From contig NC_092341.1 in assembly GCF_046630445.1 (NCBI RefSeq), positions 259,328,001 through 259,392,000 on the forward strand: a stretch of 64,000 nt of DNA. The letters are read 5' to 3'. Origin of the DNA: Rutidosis leptorrhynchoides (Eukaryota > Streptophyta > Magnoliopsida > Asterales > Asteraceae). The translations under genes and the position numbers were made by a program. The notes beneath the pieces are model-generated. The model worked only from the letters and a program-made list of their open reading frames with translations. It did not search any database and had not been told where the DNA came from. Below, piece after piece: positions 22,846 to 33,755 of this stretch. The stretch's first letter is position 1; each line of letters begins with the position of its first letter.

Positions 22846-23460
22846 TTATTCCGACTCGCTTGTTTCTTCTTCTTTGATTTTGGTTCGTTTTGACAAGTTT
22901 CTAGGGATATATGATGTTCCCCTAATACGAGCCGTCGTTTTCCACATTGGTTTAGAAAAACCTGGTGGTTTAGAGGTTCCCGGGTCATTGTTACAACTTA
23001 AGGACTTCGAGGGTTGACGATACATATAAAGTTCATCGGGGTTGGAATTAGATTTCTCTATTTTTATGCCCTTTCCCTTATTATTTTCTTTTGCCTTTTT
23101 AAATTCAGTTGGGGTAATTTCTATAACATCATCGGAATTCTCGTCAGAATCCAATTCATCGGAGAATTGGTAATCCTCCCAATATTTTGCTTCCTTAGCG
23201 GAAACACCATTGACCATAATTAACCTTGGTCGGTTGGTTGAGGATTTTCTTTTACTCAACCGTTTTATTATTTCCCCCTCCGGTTCTATTTCTTCATTCG
23301 GTTCCGATTCTTCTTCCGGTTCCGATTCTTCTTCTGGTTCCGACTCTTCTTCCGGTTCTTCTTCGGGAACTTGTGAATCAGTCCACGAATCATTCCAATT
23401 TACATTTGAATCTTCATTATTATTAGGTGAGTCAATGGGACTTGTTCTAGAGGTAGACAT
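22846..23460 (-). CDS. Acidic repeat protein, first ORF of gypsy-1
   Basis: An intact 204-codon ORF whose ATG lies about 210 bases inside the 5' LTR, making it the first ORF of the element RNA. Residues about 32-60 are a tandem EEESEP repeat, strongly acidic. A basic stretch follows (IIKRLSKRKSSTNRPR), then a second acidic patch (DELDSDENSDD) and a basic C-terminal region. I do not recognise the family. The charge pattern is that of disordered nuclear or chromatin-binding proteins, which is only an analogy. It ends about 140 bases before the F-box ORF. Confidence 0.65.
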   Translation of the reverse strand: MSTSRTSPIDSPNNNEDSNVNWNDSWTDSQVPEEEPEEESEPEEESEPEEESEPNEEIEPEGEIIKRLSKRKSSTNRPRLIMVNGVSAKEAKYWEDYQFSDELDSDENSDDVIEITPTEFKKAKENNKGKGIKIEKSNSNPDELYMYRQPSKSLSCNNDPGTSKPPGFSKPMWKTTARIRGTSYIPRNLSKRTKIKEEETSESE

Positions 23461-23655
23461 CTATCACATAATATCAAACGCGTTAAGAGATTAATATATC
23501 ACATAATATTCACATGTTAAAAATACATAGTTTCCAACAAAATTTGTTAAGCAATCATTTTTCAAGTAAACACGGTCGAAGTCCAGACTCACTAATGCAT
23601 CCTAACAAACTCGATAAGACACACTAATGCAAAATTCTGGTTCTCTAAGACCAAC

Positions 23656-23667
23656 GCTCGGATACCA
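23656..23667 (-). other. Gypsy-1 primer binding site
   Basis: The minus strand reads TGGTATCCGAGC, one base from the initiator-Met site TGGTATCAGAGC, two bases inside the 5' LTR. Confidence 0.8.
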
Positions 23668-23669
23668 AC

Positions 23670-25774
23670 TGAAATGTCCCGTTCTTATTGATTAAAAACG
23701 TTCCATATTAATTGATTTCGTTGCGAGGTTTTGACCTCTATATGAGACGTTTTTCAAAGACTGCATTCATTTTTAAAACAAACCATAACCTTTATTTCTT
23801 AAATATAGGTTTAAAAAGCTTTACATAGATTATCAAATAATGATAATCTAAAATATCCTGTTTACACACGACCATTACATAATGGTTTACAATACAAATA
23901 TGTTACATCGAAATCAGTTTCTTGAATGCAGTTTTTACACAATATCATACAAACATGGACTCCAAATCTTGTCCTTATTTTAGTATGAAACAGCGGAAGC
24001 TCTTAATATTCACCTGAGAATAAACATGCTTTAAACGTCAACAAAAAATGTTGGTGAGTTATAGGTTTAACCTATATATATCAAATCGTAACAATAGACC
24101 ACAAGATTTCATATTTCAATACACATCCCATACATAGAGATAAAAATCATTCATATGGTGAACACCTGGTAACTGACATTAACAAGATGCATATATAAGA
24201 ATATCCCCATCATTCCGGGACACCCTTCGGATATGATATAAATTTCGAAGTACTAAAGCATCCGGTACTTTGGATGGGGTTTGTTAGGCCCAATAGATCT
24301 ATCTTTAGGATTCGCGTCAATTAGGGTGTCTGTTCCCTAATTCTTAGATTACCAGACTTAATAAAAAGGGGCATATTCGATTTCGATAATTCAACCATAG
24401 AATGTAGTTACACGTACTTGTGTCTATTTTGTAAATCATTTATAAAACCTGCATGTATTCTCATCCCAAAAATATTAGATTTTAAAAGTGGGACTATAAC
24501 TCACTTTCACAGATTTTTACTTCGTCGAGAAGTAAGACTTGGCCACTGTTGATTCACGAACCTCAAGTTTAGTAGGTAAACCTACTGGAAGTGACAAGAA
24601 ATGATCTAGCTTCAAAGGATCTTGGATGGCTTGAAAGTTCTTGAATAAGAAAGATAACCTACTGTATATAACAAAGGTTTCTTGATCTTAGATGATTACT
24701 TGGAATGGATTAGAAAGCTTGGAAGTAAATTAGTAATCTTGAAGGGATTTTTGAAGTGTTCTTGAAGTGTTCTTCCTATGATGATTATAGCTTGATTCTT
24801 GAAGTGATTTTTGATGAAGATGATGATTAACTACTGGAAAAATACGTTCATAATAGTGTGTGTGTGTGTGTTGAGAGAGAATTAGAAAGAGAATTGGAAG
24901 TGAAATGGAGTGAATGATAAGTGGTAATTGGTGAGTGGTGAGTGGGGTTAAAAGGAGTTCTAGTTAGTTGACTAGCTCATGGTAGAAGTTAAAATTGATT
25001 AGTCATACATGACATAATCAAGAGTGGAATCCCATGCTAGTTCCTATTGGTATATACCCATAGTAAGTACGTTTTGAAGCTGTGTATAATACGGGTAAGA
25101 ATACGACTAGAATTCTTGATGAAAGAAAAGAATGGGAAAGTAACTGTAACCATTTTCGTTAAGTATGAGTGTTTTGATATATGTCTTGAAGTCTTCTAAA
25201 AGTATTTTAATACATCTAAATACACTACATGTATATACATTTTAGCTGAGTCGTTAAGTCATCGTTAGTCGTTACATGTAAGTGTTGTTTTGAAACCTTT
25301 AAGTTAATGATCTCAATTAATGTTGTTAACCCATTGTTTATTATATCTAATGAGATGTTAAATTATTATATTATCATGATATTATGATATATTAATATAT
25401 CTTAATATGATATATATACATTTAAATGTCGTTACAACGATAATCGTTACATATATGTCTCGTTTCGAAATCCTTAAGTTAGTAATCTTGTTTATATGTA
25501 TATAACTCATTGTTAATATACTTATGGAGATACTTACTTATCATAACCTCATGTTAACCATATGTATATCCATATATATATCGTCATGTCGTTTTTACAA
25601 GTTTAAACGTTCGTGAATCGCCGGTCAACTTGGGTGGTCAATTGTCTATATGAAACATATTTCAATTAATCAAGTCTTAACAAGTTTGATTGCTTAACAT
25701 GTTGGAAACATTTAATCATGTAAATATTAATCTCAATTAATATATATAAACATGGAAAAGTTCGGGTCACTACA
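23670..25774 (-). repeat. Gypsy-1 5' LTR
   Basis: 2105 bp with the same termini as 14957-17057. Includes a (GT)n difference near 24857-24872 relative to the partner. The inner end is followed within three bases by the primer binding site. Confidence 0.92.
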
Positions 25775-25874
25775 ATTTAGACAATAACGCATCATTTAAA
25801 ACCACATTACATGAATCATCGTACACAATATCAAGTTTTACATCATTATCAGAAGTCTTAACACACAACTTATT

Positions 25875-27353
25875 TCAAGCAGATGTTTTGTTCACAGACG
25901 AAAATTGAAAGACATTAGATGATTTCCTAGGTCGACTAGCTGATTGCTTTGTTTTGGTTGTTACTTTCTTAGTCATGGACTTAGGAACCCATACAGACTT
26001 GTAAGTCAAATTTGGATTATGACCTGTGACACGAAAAACACCTCTGTTAGTTAGACATCCAAACTTTTCAGTTGACACATAAGATGATTGATTTTGCAAA
26101 ATTTCTAATTTGATTTTAGGTTCCTTTGCATCATACTCACTCAAATCAGGTTTTGGACTCATGTGTTGTGTTGACTTGACTGATTTTGTTAAAAGACTTT
26201 CCTTTGATTGATTTGACATTGGAATCATAGGAATCTTTTCAGTTAACACAGAACCATTTTGAGAATGAACTCTCTTGACAACAAATTGGGTTGAAGGTGC
26301 AACTTTTGAAACACGTTTACCAAATTGAGAACGTAGTGGGTTTTGAAGAATAGTAATGGGTTTTGCATCTGTAGATGTTGTTGTCCCCTTCCCTTTCTTA
26401 TTAATCCCATCAACACATTCAGGCACATTGGTTTCAACAGTAGATGATTGCTTAAGTGTGTTAGCCTGTTTCAGTTGAATTATTTTTTGTTTTAAGCTCT
26501 TAATCTCAAGACATAATTCCTCTGCAGAAACTAGCACTTCACCTTCCATAAAATCATAAGTACATTCTTTCTTAGAAAGTGGAGGCAACTTATCACACAA
26601 AGAAAGCATTTGTTCTAATGATTGACACTTAAGTTGCAAATCAACATTTTCCTGTTCAACTATACCTAATATACGTTTCAAGTTTCGTACAACAGGTATG
26701 TTTGCATAAAATTCATTCAAAGGATCAATTGTTGTGTCAAAGTCTATCAAGTTTTCAACAGTTAGTTCATCTCGAGGTTTTACCTTTACATCTAAATCAG
26801 TTTGACCTAGGGATTCTGTCTCAAAGAAGACAGTTAGTTCATGTGCTAGGTCTTCACAGAAAACATTATCAGAACACGCAGGTAAGACCGATAGAATTGG
26901 TTTCACATCAAAAGTTGGTTCATCAAACACCTCATCTATGGAAATAATGCTAGAACTAGGTTTGTTAAACACTTCATTCTCAAGCATTAAAATGTATTTC
27001 TTTAGCATGAGTGTTGGGATATAAACCAGTCTACGCTTAGGCACATAATTTTCACGTTGCATATTCTTTTTAGTTTCAACAAGTTCCTTCAAGAAATCAG
27101 GATTTGATTTACCCATTTTAGCATTGATTTTCTCATACATTAAGCTAATTTGATGGTATTTCCTAGATTTGCGATTAACAATAATATCATCAAAATCAGC
27201 ATCAGAAGCATGCACAAAATGAGATGGTAAACCTGCTTGAAAGTAATCAGAATGATATAATCCTGGAATCTTTTTGGAAGCATTATCTAAGATCTTAGGA
27301 TCTTCATAACCCAACCCCCAGTTTTCACCATGAATTGTTTTTGGTCTATTCAT
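25875..27353 (-). pseudogene. Copia-1 gag-pol spacer region
   Basis: A 492-codon frame continuing copia-1 downstream of gag. It opens with MNRPKTIHGENWGLGYEDPK. Its middle contains coiled-coil-like stretches (about residues 225-300) and it ends with RGVFRVTGHNPNLTYKSVW. This kind of long spacer before the protease is typical of SIRE/Maximus copia elements. It ends at TGA 25875-25877; the same frame continues as coding to the gypsy-1 insertion point at 25779, so the stop is a mutation. Confidence 0.7.
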
Positions 27354-27362
27354 GAAAATCGT

Positions 27363-27983
27363 TTATTTTGAAAGTTCCATATTCATGATAGCTTTGGATT
27401 GATCTGTTCGATAGAGTTTTTCCTCATATCGAGCAAGTTGTACTTTCATTTGAAAAAACTCTTTTGACAAAGAAGAAATTTTAGAGTTCTTTTCAATTAT
27501 GGTGTTTTCCAATTGACTAATTTTCTTGTTTAGCTTTGAAAGTGTGGGTTCATGATGAGTTTTCAAATCAGAAAGATCTTTTTCTAAAAATTGAACTTTT
27601 TCTGCAAGTCGTTCCGATTTTAGACGATAATCTGTCCTTTCGACCTTAATCGGATGAATTGATTTTTTAAGATCTTCCAACTCAGTTTTCGTGGAGCTGA
27701 GTTGGACAGTCAATCTTTTCAATTCCGATTGTAATTTAGATGAAGATGGTTTGTTCTCAGAAAGTTTGATTTTATCTTTTAAAACATTATTTTCAGATTT
27801 TAAACCTTTGACTTCTTTTGACATTGAGACCAAATTCTTCATCATGTCATTTTGCACTTTTATAAAATCAGGTGGAATTTCAGATGATTGTACCTCATCA
27901 TCATCAGATGCTGAGTCAGAATTCTCCATTGCTTCTTTAGCTTTGATGAGCTTAGTCACCTTGCAAATATTTGCATGTTCCAC
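27363..27983 (-). pseudogene. Copia-1 coiled-coil segment downstream of gag
   Basis: 206 codons rich in Lys, Glu, Leu and Ser, with long heptad-like stretches (KSENNVLKDKIKLSENK, KISQLENTIIEKNSK). It follows the gag acidic linker (DSASDDDEVQSS). It ends at TAA 27363-27365 in frame with the next piece. A further in-frame TGA at about 28006 separates it from gag. Confidence 0.7.
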
Positions 27984-28066
27984 CTCTGAATCTGAATCAT
28001 CAGTTCAGTTAAACCAAGTATCATCAATCGGTTTCAGCTCTCCCCCAGTTTCTCCAATCTTAGCCA

Positions 28067-28783
28067 TCAACATTTTCTTCTTGTAGTAAGCTGCATCCTT
28101 CTTCCTAGGCATCTTGCACTCATGAGAGTAATGACCAGCTTTGCCACAATTGAAATAGATTGATTCATCCTTCTTGGAATTATCAGCACGTTGTTGTTGT
28201 TTTGAGTGATCAGCTTTCTTGTAGTACGAGGAAGACGATGAGTTCTTGCGTTGATTACTTGATTTGCCTTTGAACTTATGTTTGTCAAGGCTTTTGTGAA
28301 CATGGCTGCCATTTTGACTAATTCAAGGTGAGAATCATCAACATCAGAAAGATTCAACTCGTCAGAATCAGTTGATTCTTCAACAAGCACTTTCTTGGAC
28401 AAACTTTTGGAAGTCGTAAATGATTTGCTCTTCTTTTTGGCAATGAGAGTAAGAGGATCACTTGGAGATGACTCTTTCCTTCCTTCTTGAAGTTTAGACA
28501 CTTCAGGTTGGTAATGCATAAGAACTCCAACAAGCTCATGAATAGTTAACTTATCAATCTCTTTGGTAGATCGAACAATGGTTCCATAAGGAAGCCAATC
28601 AACATTGAGCTTTTTGAGAAATTTCATATTGACTTCAGCATTTACTTTTATGATCTTGCACCTTTTCAACTCATTGAGAACACCATTGAAACGACGGTAA
28701 GTATCCTTGAGTGGTTCATCAGGTTCCTGCTTGAAATCTTCATAAAATCCCAGAGCCTTATTCAGTTTAGTAACATCTGACAT
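28067..28783 (-). pseudogene. gag: Copia-1 gag, C-terminal part with zinc knuckle
   Basis: The copia gag core is visible (LGFYEDFKQEPDEPLKDTYR, LTIHELVGVLMHYQPEV). After KALTNI, near 28300, the frame shifts. In the correct frame, downstream sequence at about 28100-28155 encodes a CCHC knuckle (FNCGKAGHYSHECKMP), which is missing from the printed frame. The knuckle binds element RNA during packaging. Confidence 0.8.
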
Positions 28784-28798
28784 GTCATAACCTTCTTG

Positions 28799-29143
28799 CT
28801 ATCGTTTGATCTCATCCCATATATCTTTTGTTGTGGTGTTGCTATCAACATTTTCAAACAACTCATATGGGATAGCTTGCACAACAATGTTCTTTGCCTC
28901 TATGTCACCCTGAGCTCTCTCACGTTTATCACCAGAAAGTTCATAGACTGGAATTGGCATACCAGTATCCGGATGATAATCTACAACTGGACCATCTCTC
29001 AGAGAAGCCCATATGTACTTTGCTTTCTCACCCTTATAGTCTATGTACTGAGTGATTCGGTAAAGCCACTGAGTGTACTTGCCATCAAACAACACTGGAG
29101 GACGGGAATCTGATCCAATGATCAAAGTATCTTGAGTAGACAT
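28799..29143 (-). pseudogene. gag: Copia-1 gag, N-terminal part
   Basis: Starts at the ATG of MSTQDTLIIGSDSRPPVLFD, with the copia gag motif FDGKYTQWLYRITQYID. It ends at TAG 28799-28801 after DEIKR, where related elements have Gln. That is consistent with CAG to TAG. The same frame continues as the next gag piece. Confidence 0.8.
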
Positions 29144-30151
29144 CTTGAAAATGAGGTAGATTTGGTAAAGATTCGGTATTACACAAATCTAGGATGAAAA
29201 AACACAACAATCTAACAAAAATGTTAGATTCGGTATCTGATTCGGTACTGTAGCAGATTCGGTACAGATTCTGTACTATAGCAGATTCGGTAAATTAGAT
29301 TTTGTATCAGAAACTGATCAGAAATACAAGTAACACACCCAGATTCAGTATAGATTCGGTAACCACAAGATTTGTAGCCTGAGAATACTTAAAACCAATG
29401 AATTAAGTGATACCGAGATTCTGATTCGGTATCTAACTCGGTAGTCAGATTCTATATGAATTTGAATTCAAACACAATTCAATTCCTTTGAACTAGATTC
29501 TGTAACCTTGCTGCACAAGGAAACAAGTTAGTATCACATAAAATATCAAAGATACCGAATGTATAGGATACCGAATGTCAACTGTAGCAGTTGACAATAC
29601 CGAGTCTAAGTATGAAAACTTAGAATTCAAACGAATCCTTTCTCAAATCACACCAATTAGCTGCGTATGACCAAACCGAATGTGATAGAATCACAAACAC
29701 ACCACAATCTGCAACACTGATTGAGAATTAATAGCTTTGAAGCAGATTCGGTATGGCAGTTACGATACCGAATGTAGATCAAATCTTCAAAACTTGAAAA
29801 ATTGATGAAATTAAACCGTCAGAAATGTGATTAAACACCTCACGATCACAACTGAAACCTCAAACCTTTACTAAACTACAGAATCAAGCTGGAAATGATG
29901 AATACCGAGAGTTTTAGCCACGAACTCTAAAAATCAACTTGATTCTTCATAATTGATGTTAAAAAGCTGTAATGATGATTGAAACTCTTTCTAATCTACC
30001 TAATACACCTTCGCTGAACTTATCACAAGAATCTGAACGTCAGATTATCAGATTCGATTATACCGAATCTGATTCAATATACCGAGAGTGCTCAGATTCT
30101 GTAATCTTCAATCTCTGGATCGATCTAGTGATGTAATATCACTCCTTGGAA
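29144..30151 (-). repeat. Copia-1 leader with dispersed GATTCGGTA motifs
   Basis: About 1 kb of untranslated leader in which GATTCGGTA recurs at least eight times on the plus strand (for example 29229, 29241, 29257, 29284). Its complement TACCGAAT recurs at least four times (for example 29553, 29573, 30061). One more copy lies in the LTR (30206). No ORF of note. Confidence 0.75.
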
Positions 30152-30163
30152 GCTCTGATACCA
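30152..30163 (-). other. Copia-1 primer binding site
   Basis: The minus strand reads TGGTATCAGAGC, an exact initiator tRNA-Met site, two bases from the LTR. Confidence 0.88.
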
Positions 30164-30165
30164 AA

Positions 30166-30404
30166 TGATAGGTCAGATCATGTTGAGATTAGAAGAAAAG
30201 AGTTAGAATGAGATTCGGTAAGTGTAAAGGAGACTGGGTATGAGAGAGAATCAATAAGATTTACATTCCACAGCTTCTAGAACTCAGTTACAATGCAATG
30301 GCTATCTAATTAGGACTACTTAGGTTCCTTATATAGCCCTCTTCTAAGGAACCATCATTTAAGCTTATTTCACATTAACACTATACAACTTCGGGGTCCT
30401 AACA
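30166..30404 (-). repeat. Copia-1 5' LTR with TATA box
   Basis: 239 bp. On the minus strand it starts TGTTAGGACC and ends GACCTATCA, giving imperfect terminal inverted repeats. A TATA box (GCTATATAA, about 30329-30337) lies roughly 70 bases into the LTR on the minus strand. No partner LTR in the window. Confidence 0.8.
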
Positions 30405-30703
30405 GAACTCACGACTTTTACTTTGAAAAGGTAAGCCCTAACAACTCCAGCGTTATCTCGTGGTTAGATTGAGATCTTTTTTGGATATGTATTCATCTTT
30501 GCAAAATCAATATTATAAAAGAAGACTGATACTGTATGATTCTAAATAATTTACTAATAATTTTGTCATCATGTTTTATAAGATTGAATTTCAACCCTTG
30601 TATTAGTTTATAAAATTTTAATTTCAACTATTAATTTTGATGACAATATCATATTTTTATATCTCTTATTTAACTATTGATTTGAATTCCTTTCGTTATT
30701 TTC
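30405..30703. other. Flanking host DNA, no gene seen
   Basis: AT-rich sequence between the copia-1 LTR and the duplicated host unit. GAACT at 30405-30409 would be the copia-1 target duplication, but the other side is not available. I see no gene. Confidence 0.5.
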
Positions 30704-30944
30704 AAATTTAGATTTATGTCGTTGATTTGATCATATAAATAAAAATGATTTTCTATTTTTAATAAGTAATTAAGTAGTTATGATTATCAACTATAAATTA
30801 TTATTAATTATTATATATTAATTATTAATTATCGTGTGTTATTACTAGTTTCTATTCGACAAGGTAGAATCGTACGGACCTTAACTTTAAATTGAAAATG
30901 AAACTTAACTTATGTTTGTAGAATTTTTTGTACTAACATCGTAC

Positions 30945-31202
30945 TGTTATAAATCATAAGTGTGGTGGCCGACAATTTTTATAAAGTAAAATTTGGTGAA
31001 TCAACAAATTTGGTGGATCACGGATATTACTGTTTTCCACCTAACTACACAGTGAATTATTGTACTATAAATATGCTATCAATTGTAATCAGTATGTACA
31101 CCATTCTTCAATAAGAATTTAATCTCTTCTATCTTCTTCATATTAGTATCTTCTTTCATAGTAGTAAAACATATGCCATATAAAGTAACAAAAATTATAA
31201 CA
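30945..31202 (+). repeat. Copia-2 5' LTR
   Basis: 258 bp, TGTTATAAATC...AAAATTATAACA. A TATA box (TATAAATA) lies at 31066-31073. It is followed by CGTTATCAGCACGAAGAG, the primer-binding region used by a class of plant copia elements. Confidence 0.92.
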
Positions 31203-33536
31203 CGTTATCAGCACGAAGAGCTCCGTATAATCATGGTGATTCTTCTAGTTGCTCAACCACCACTTCCATCTCTCAAGATTTATGCCGGCCATCGTCCTCC
31301 GCTGCTGAAACCGTCGGAAGATCTTGAAACCTCCGATGTGTCTTCTCATCAAGAAGTTATCAGCTTGGATTCAGGTATTCTAAAATTGTTTGACGTTATT
31401 TAATTTAAATTACTTTGAATTAATTTATTAACAAGAAAACCAAGACTTTACAACGATCATAAAATGAACCTGTTTTGAGAGGGATAGTTAAAAAAAAAGA
31501 GAAATATTAAGATTCACACATAAATGAAACACTTACAAAACCATTGATCCACCATTATTTCACGATGAGAACCACCGGTCACCTTTGATCATCACCTTTA
31601 TTAATCACCATGTAAGACAACGTAAACCCACCTATATTATTTTCTGTTATTCGATACCTCCCCATATTTTATTACTCGTTGATCGTTTCTATCCAAACAA
31701 CCCAAAGAACACATCCATCACCTTCTGTGTTCATTGCTGCAATTTCTTTTTCTGTTTACCAACGAAAACCAACTCTCTCTCATCTTCTCACCTCTCTTCT
31801 CTTTCTGTGTTGAGCCGAGAACCGATCACCACCCTTGACCCATTTAATCACCTCACAATCATTTTTCGATTATTACCCATTCTATATTTTTTTCTTTATC
31901 TTCCTGTTGAGTTACAAAACCACAACCGCTACAACTTTACTGTTTTGTTATTCCCTTTTCTTTGATCAACGTGCAAATACAAAGAAAAGATGGTGTGTTT
32001 GCAGAACTCACAAAACAGTTGAAGAAAGAAGCAATACAAATTAATTGTTTGAGTTTGTCCACTCACTTTATATGCATTATAAAAGGTTAAGCAAGTGGGA
32101 GGTGATAGGATATTATGGCCGACATGTATCATACGTGTAGTCTAGTGGGACGATTTTTCTTTTTATTTAGGGGACTAAAGTTGATTCTAAGTCCCACTAC
32201 CGGAACTCCATAATTAGAAACAGATAAAATATATTTTCTTTTTCAATCTTTCGACTATTATATTACTCAAGTTTGAGTAATCAATTGATTTCAATGATAA
32301 GGGTAATTAAATGAATAATTTTGATGAATAAGAAAGAGGTTTCGGGATAATAATAATGATGATACTTGTGACCCTACCAAAATATTTATACAAAGCATTA
32401 TCAATAAAGTGTAGGTAATTTGACTGTTTGATAATGTGACAACTTTGTCCATTTTTGCCTGGATATCACATGCATCCACTATTGCTTCATAAAATAATAT
32501 GTTATCCCTTTACAATGTTTTATGATACGCAGTTTTAGATGATGTACTCCGTATTAAGTTTCTTTTTAACGGTCAAATTTCAATTTTATCCTTTACTTAA
32601 AGTATAAGAATGAAAATTTTTACATGTGCTAAAAGATTGTATTTTACACTAGAATGGGAATTATGTTATCATACTGTGTTTTGATTTTATTATTAGTTGT
32701 AACAAAAATTATAAATAATACGGAGTAAATAATTATAATAATAACATGTTTAATCATTATGTTTTCAAGAGTAATATTTAAAAGATAGTGGACAAGTGGG
32801 GATATTTTAAGCAAGAATAATTTAACAAGTTGGGCAATAATTTATCATTTAAAGGATTATTAAAAATAAAATAAAGGTTTATCTAGATGTAGGGTTCTTA
32901 TTTGATATAAAAAATTATGTTATTGGTCCGTGTGATTTATCACAAATTTTATGTAGTGTTTGTACACATAAATACATACATGTGACATGTGCTGTCATCT
33001 TGTTTTACAAAAGTTATGTGGGTGGTCTTTGACATTATGACCGTTAAAAACTTCACATCCTTATTCTCCATTTCGTATTTTGATTCTGCATTACTATTTA
33101 GTAACACCAGTTGTTCACTTATACGCACTATTCTCACCAGAGAAAATGATGCATCTCATTTGCTTAATATTTATCATAATAGATCCCCAACGGTTAGGAT
33201 TTTAGAACGCCATGTTCACAATGAGAATGAAATACCACGTGTGTGGATGGTAGTTTGGGAAGTAACTTTAAATTATAGTGATCTATTAAAAAAAAATTTG
33301 GAAATATCACTCCCCTTAACTAATGCATTAACAACTTTTAACTCTAAAATGTGATCTAAGTGTTAGGCACTTAGACTCAACCACTTCAAAATGACCCACA
33401 TCATTATCATTATACTATTTATGTCTTTCACGCAACTATTTTCAAACACTAATTGAATGTTGATCGGACCCAAATTGTATTTTCTTAATTCAATTTGAAG
33501 AGATAGCTACAGAACACAAGTAGATTGGTAGGTAAG
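31203..33536 (+). other. Copia-2 left interior, no recognisable gag
   Basis: The first ~190 bases look like leader. The rest holds only short ORFs without recognisable motifs, including a pyrimidine-rich stretch at 31585-31965. A MITE-like insertion is at 32547-32725. The expected gag is absent, so this part may be replaced or heavily rearranged sequence. Confidence 0.5.
32547..32725. mobile_element. Stowaway-like MITE
   Basis: A 179-bp AT-rich segment with inverted ends CTCCGTATT...AATACGGAG, flanked by TA on both sides (32545-32546, 32726-32727). Size, TA duplication and CTCC start fit Stowaway elements; the terminal repeat is short. Confidence 0.45.
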
Positions 33537-33755
33537 CAAGAAAATCATATGAAAGGTGCATATGATGAAAAGCGCATCGCATATGATTAAAATGATGAAA
33601 AGCACAGCGCATATGATTAAAAACGCATATCTTAAAAAAAAACGCAGCGCATATGATTAAAAGTGCATATGATGAAAAGCGCAACGCATATGATTAAAAG
33701 CGCAAATGGTGAAAAGGATATATGATGAAAAGCACATATGGTGATTAATGAAAAG
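33537..33755 (+). repeat. CATATG minisatellite, left part
   Basis: Irregular tandem units built on GCATATGATGAAAAGC and GCATATGATTAAAA, about 10 copies with much variation. The array was split by gypsy-2 and resumes at 42563. Confidence 0.8.

Larger units (their letters stand above)
14957..25774 (-). mobile_element. Gypsy-1: chromodomain gypsy (Tekay/Del-like) with accessory ORFs
   Basis: Complete minus-strand element with LTRs 14957-17057 and 23670-25774, flanked by the 5-bp target duplication ATTTA (14952-14956 and 25775-25779). Internal order: Met-type primer binding site, acidic ORF (22846-23460), F-box ORF (22024-22707), gag, protease, RT, RNase H, integrase, chromodomain, polypurine tract. 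A hand comparison of the LTRs finds roughly 27 substitutions plus a 4-base GT-repeat difference, about 1.3%. The two accessory ORFs are not part of the usual gypsy plan. Confidence 0.92.
14038..30404 (-). mobile_element. Copia-1: old Ty1/copia element, interrupted twice
   Basis: Minus-strand element with 5' LTR 30166-30404, tRNA-Met primer binding site, ~1 kb leader, gag, a long coiled-coil spacer, protease and integrase. Gypsy-1 splits it at 14956/25775. The Athila element cuts it at 14037; RT, RNase H and the 3' LTR lie left of the window if they survive. At least six nonsense or frameshift lesions mark it as the oldest layer of this nest. The long spacer and the order of domains resemble the SIRE/Maximus group, but the LTR is short for that group. 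Confidence 0.85.

Noticed and set aside
22746..22988. 80-codon frame between the F-box and acidic ORFs of gypsy-1.
   Set aside because: It overlaps the end of the acidic ORF in another frame and has no motif.
31585..31965. 126-codon frame in the left interior of copia-2 as a possible gag.
   Set aside because: Composition is Ser/Phe/Ile-rich with no gag motif and comes from a CT-rich stretch.
33537..33755. Possible CRISPR-like array of CATATG units.
   Set aside because: Units are variable, have no unique spacers and lie in a eukaryotic retrotransposon; this is a minisatellite.
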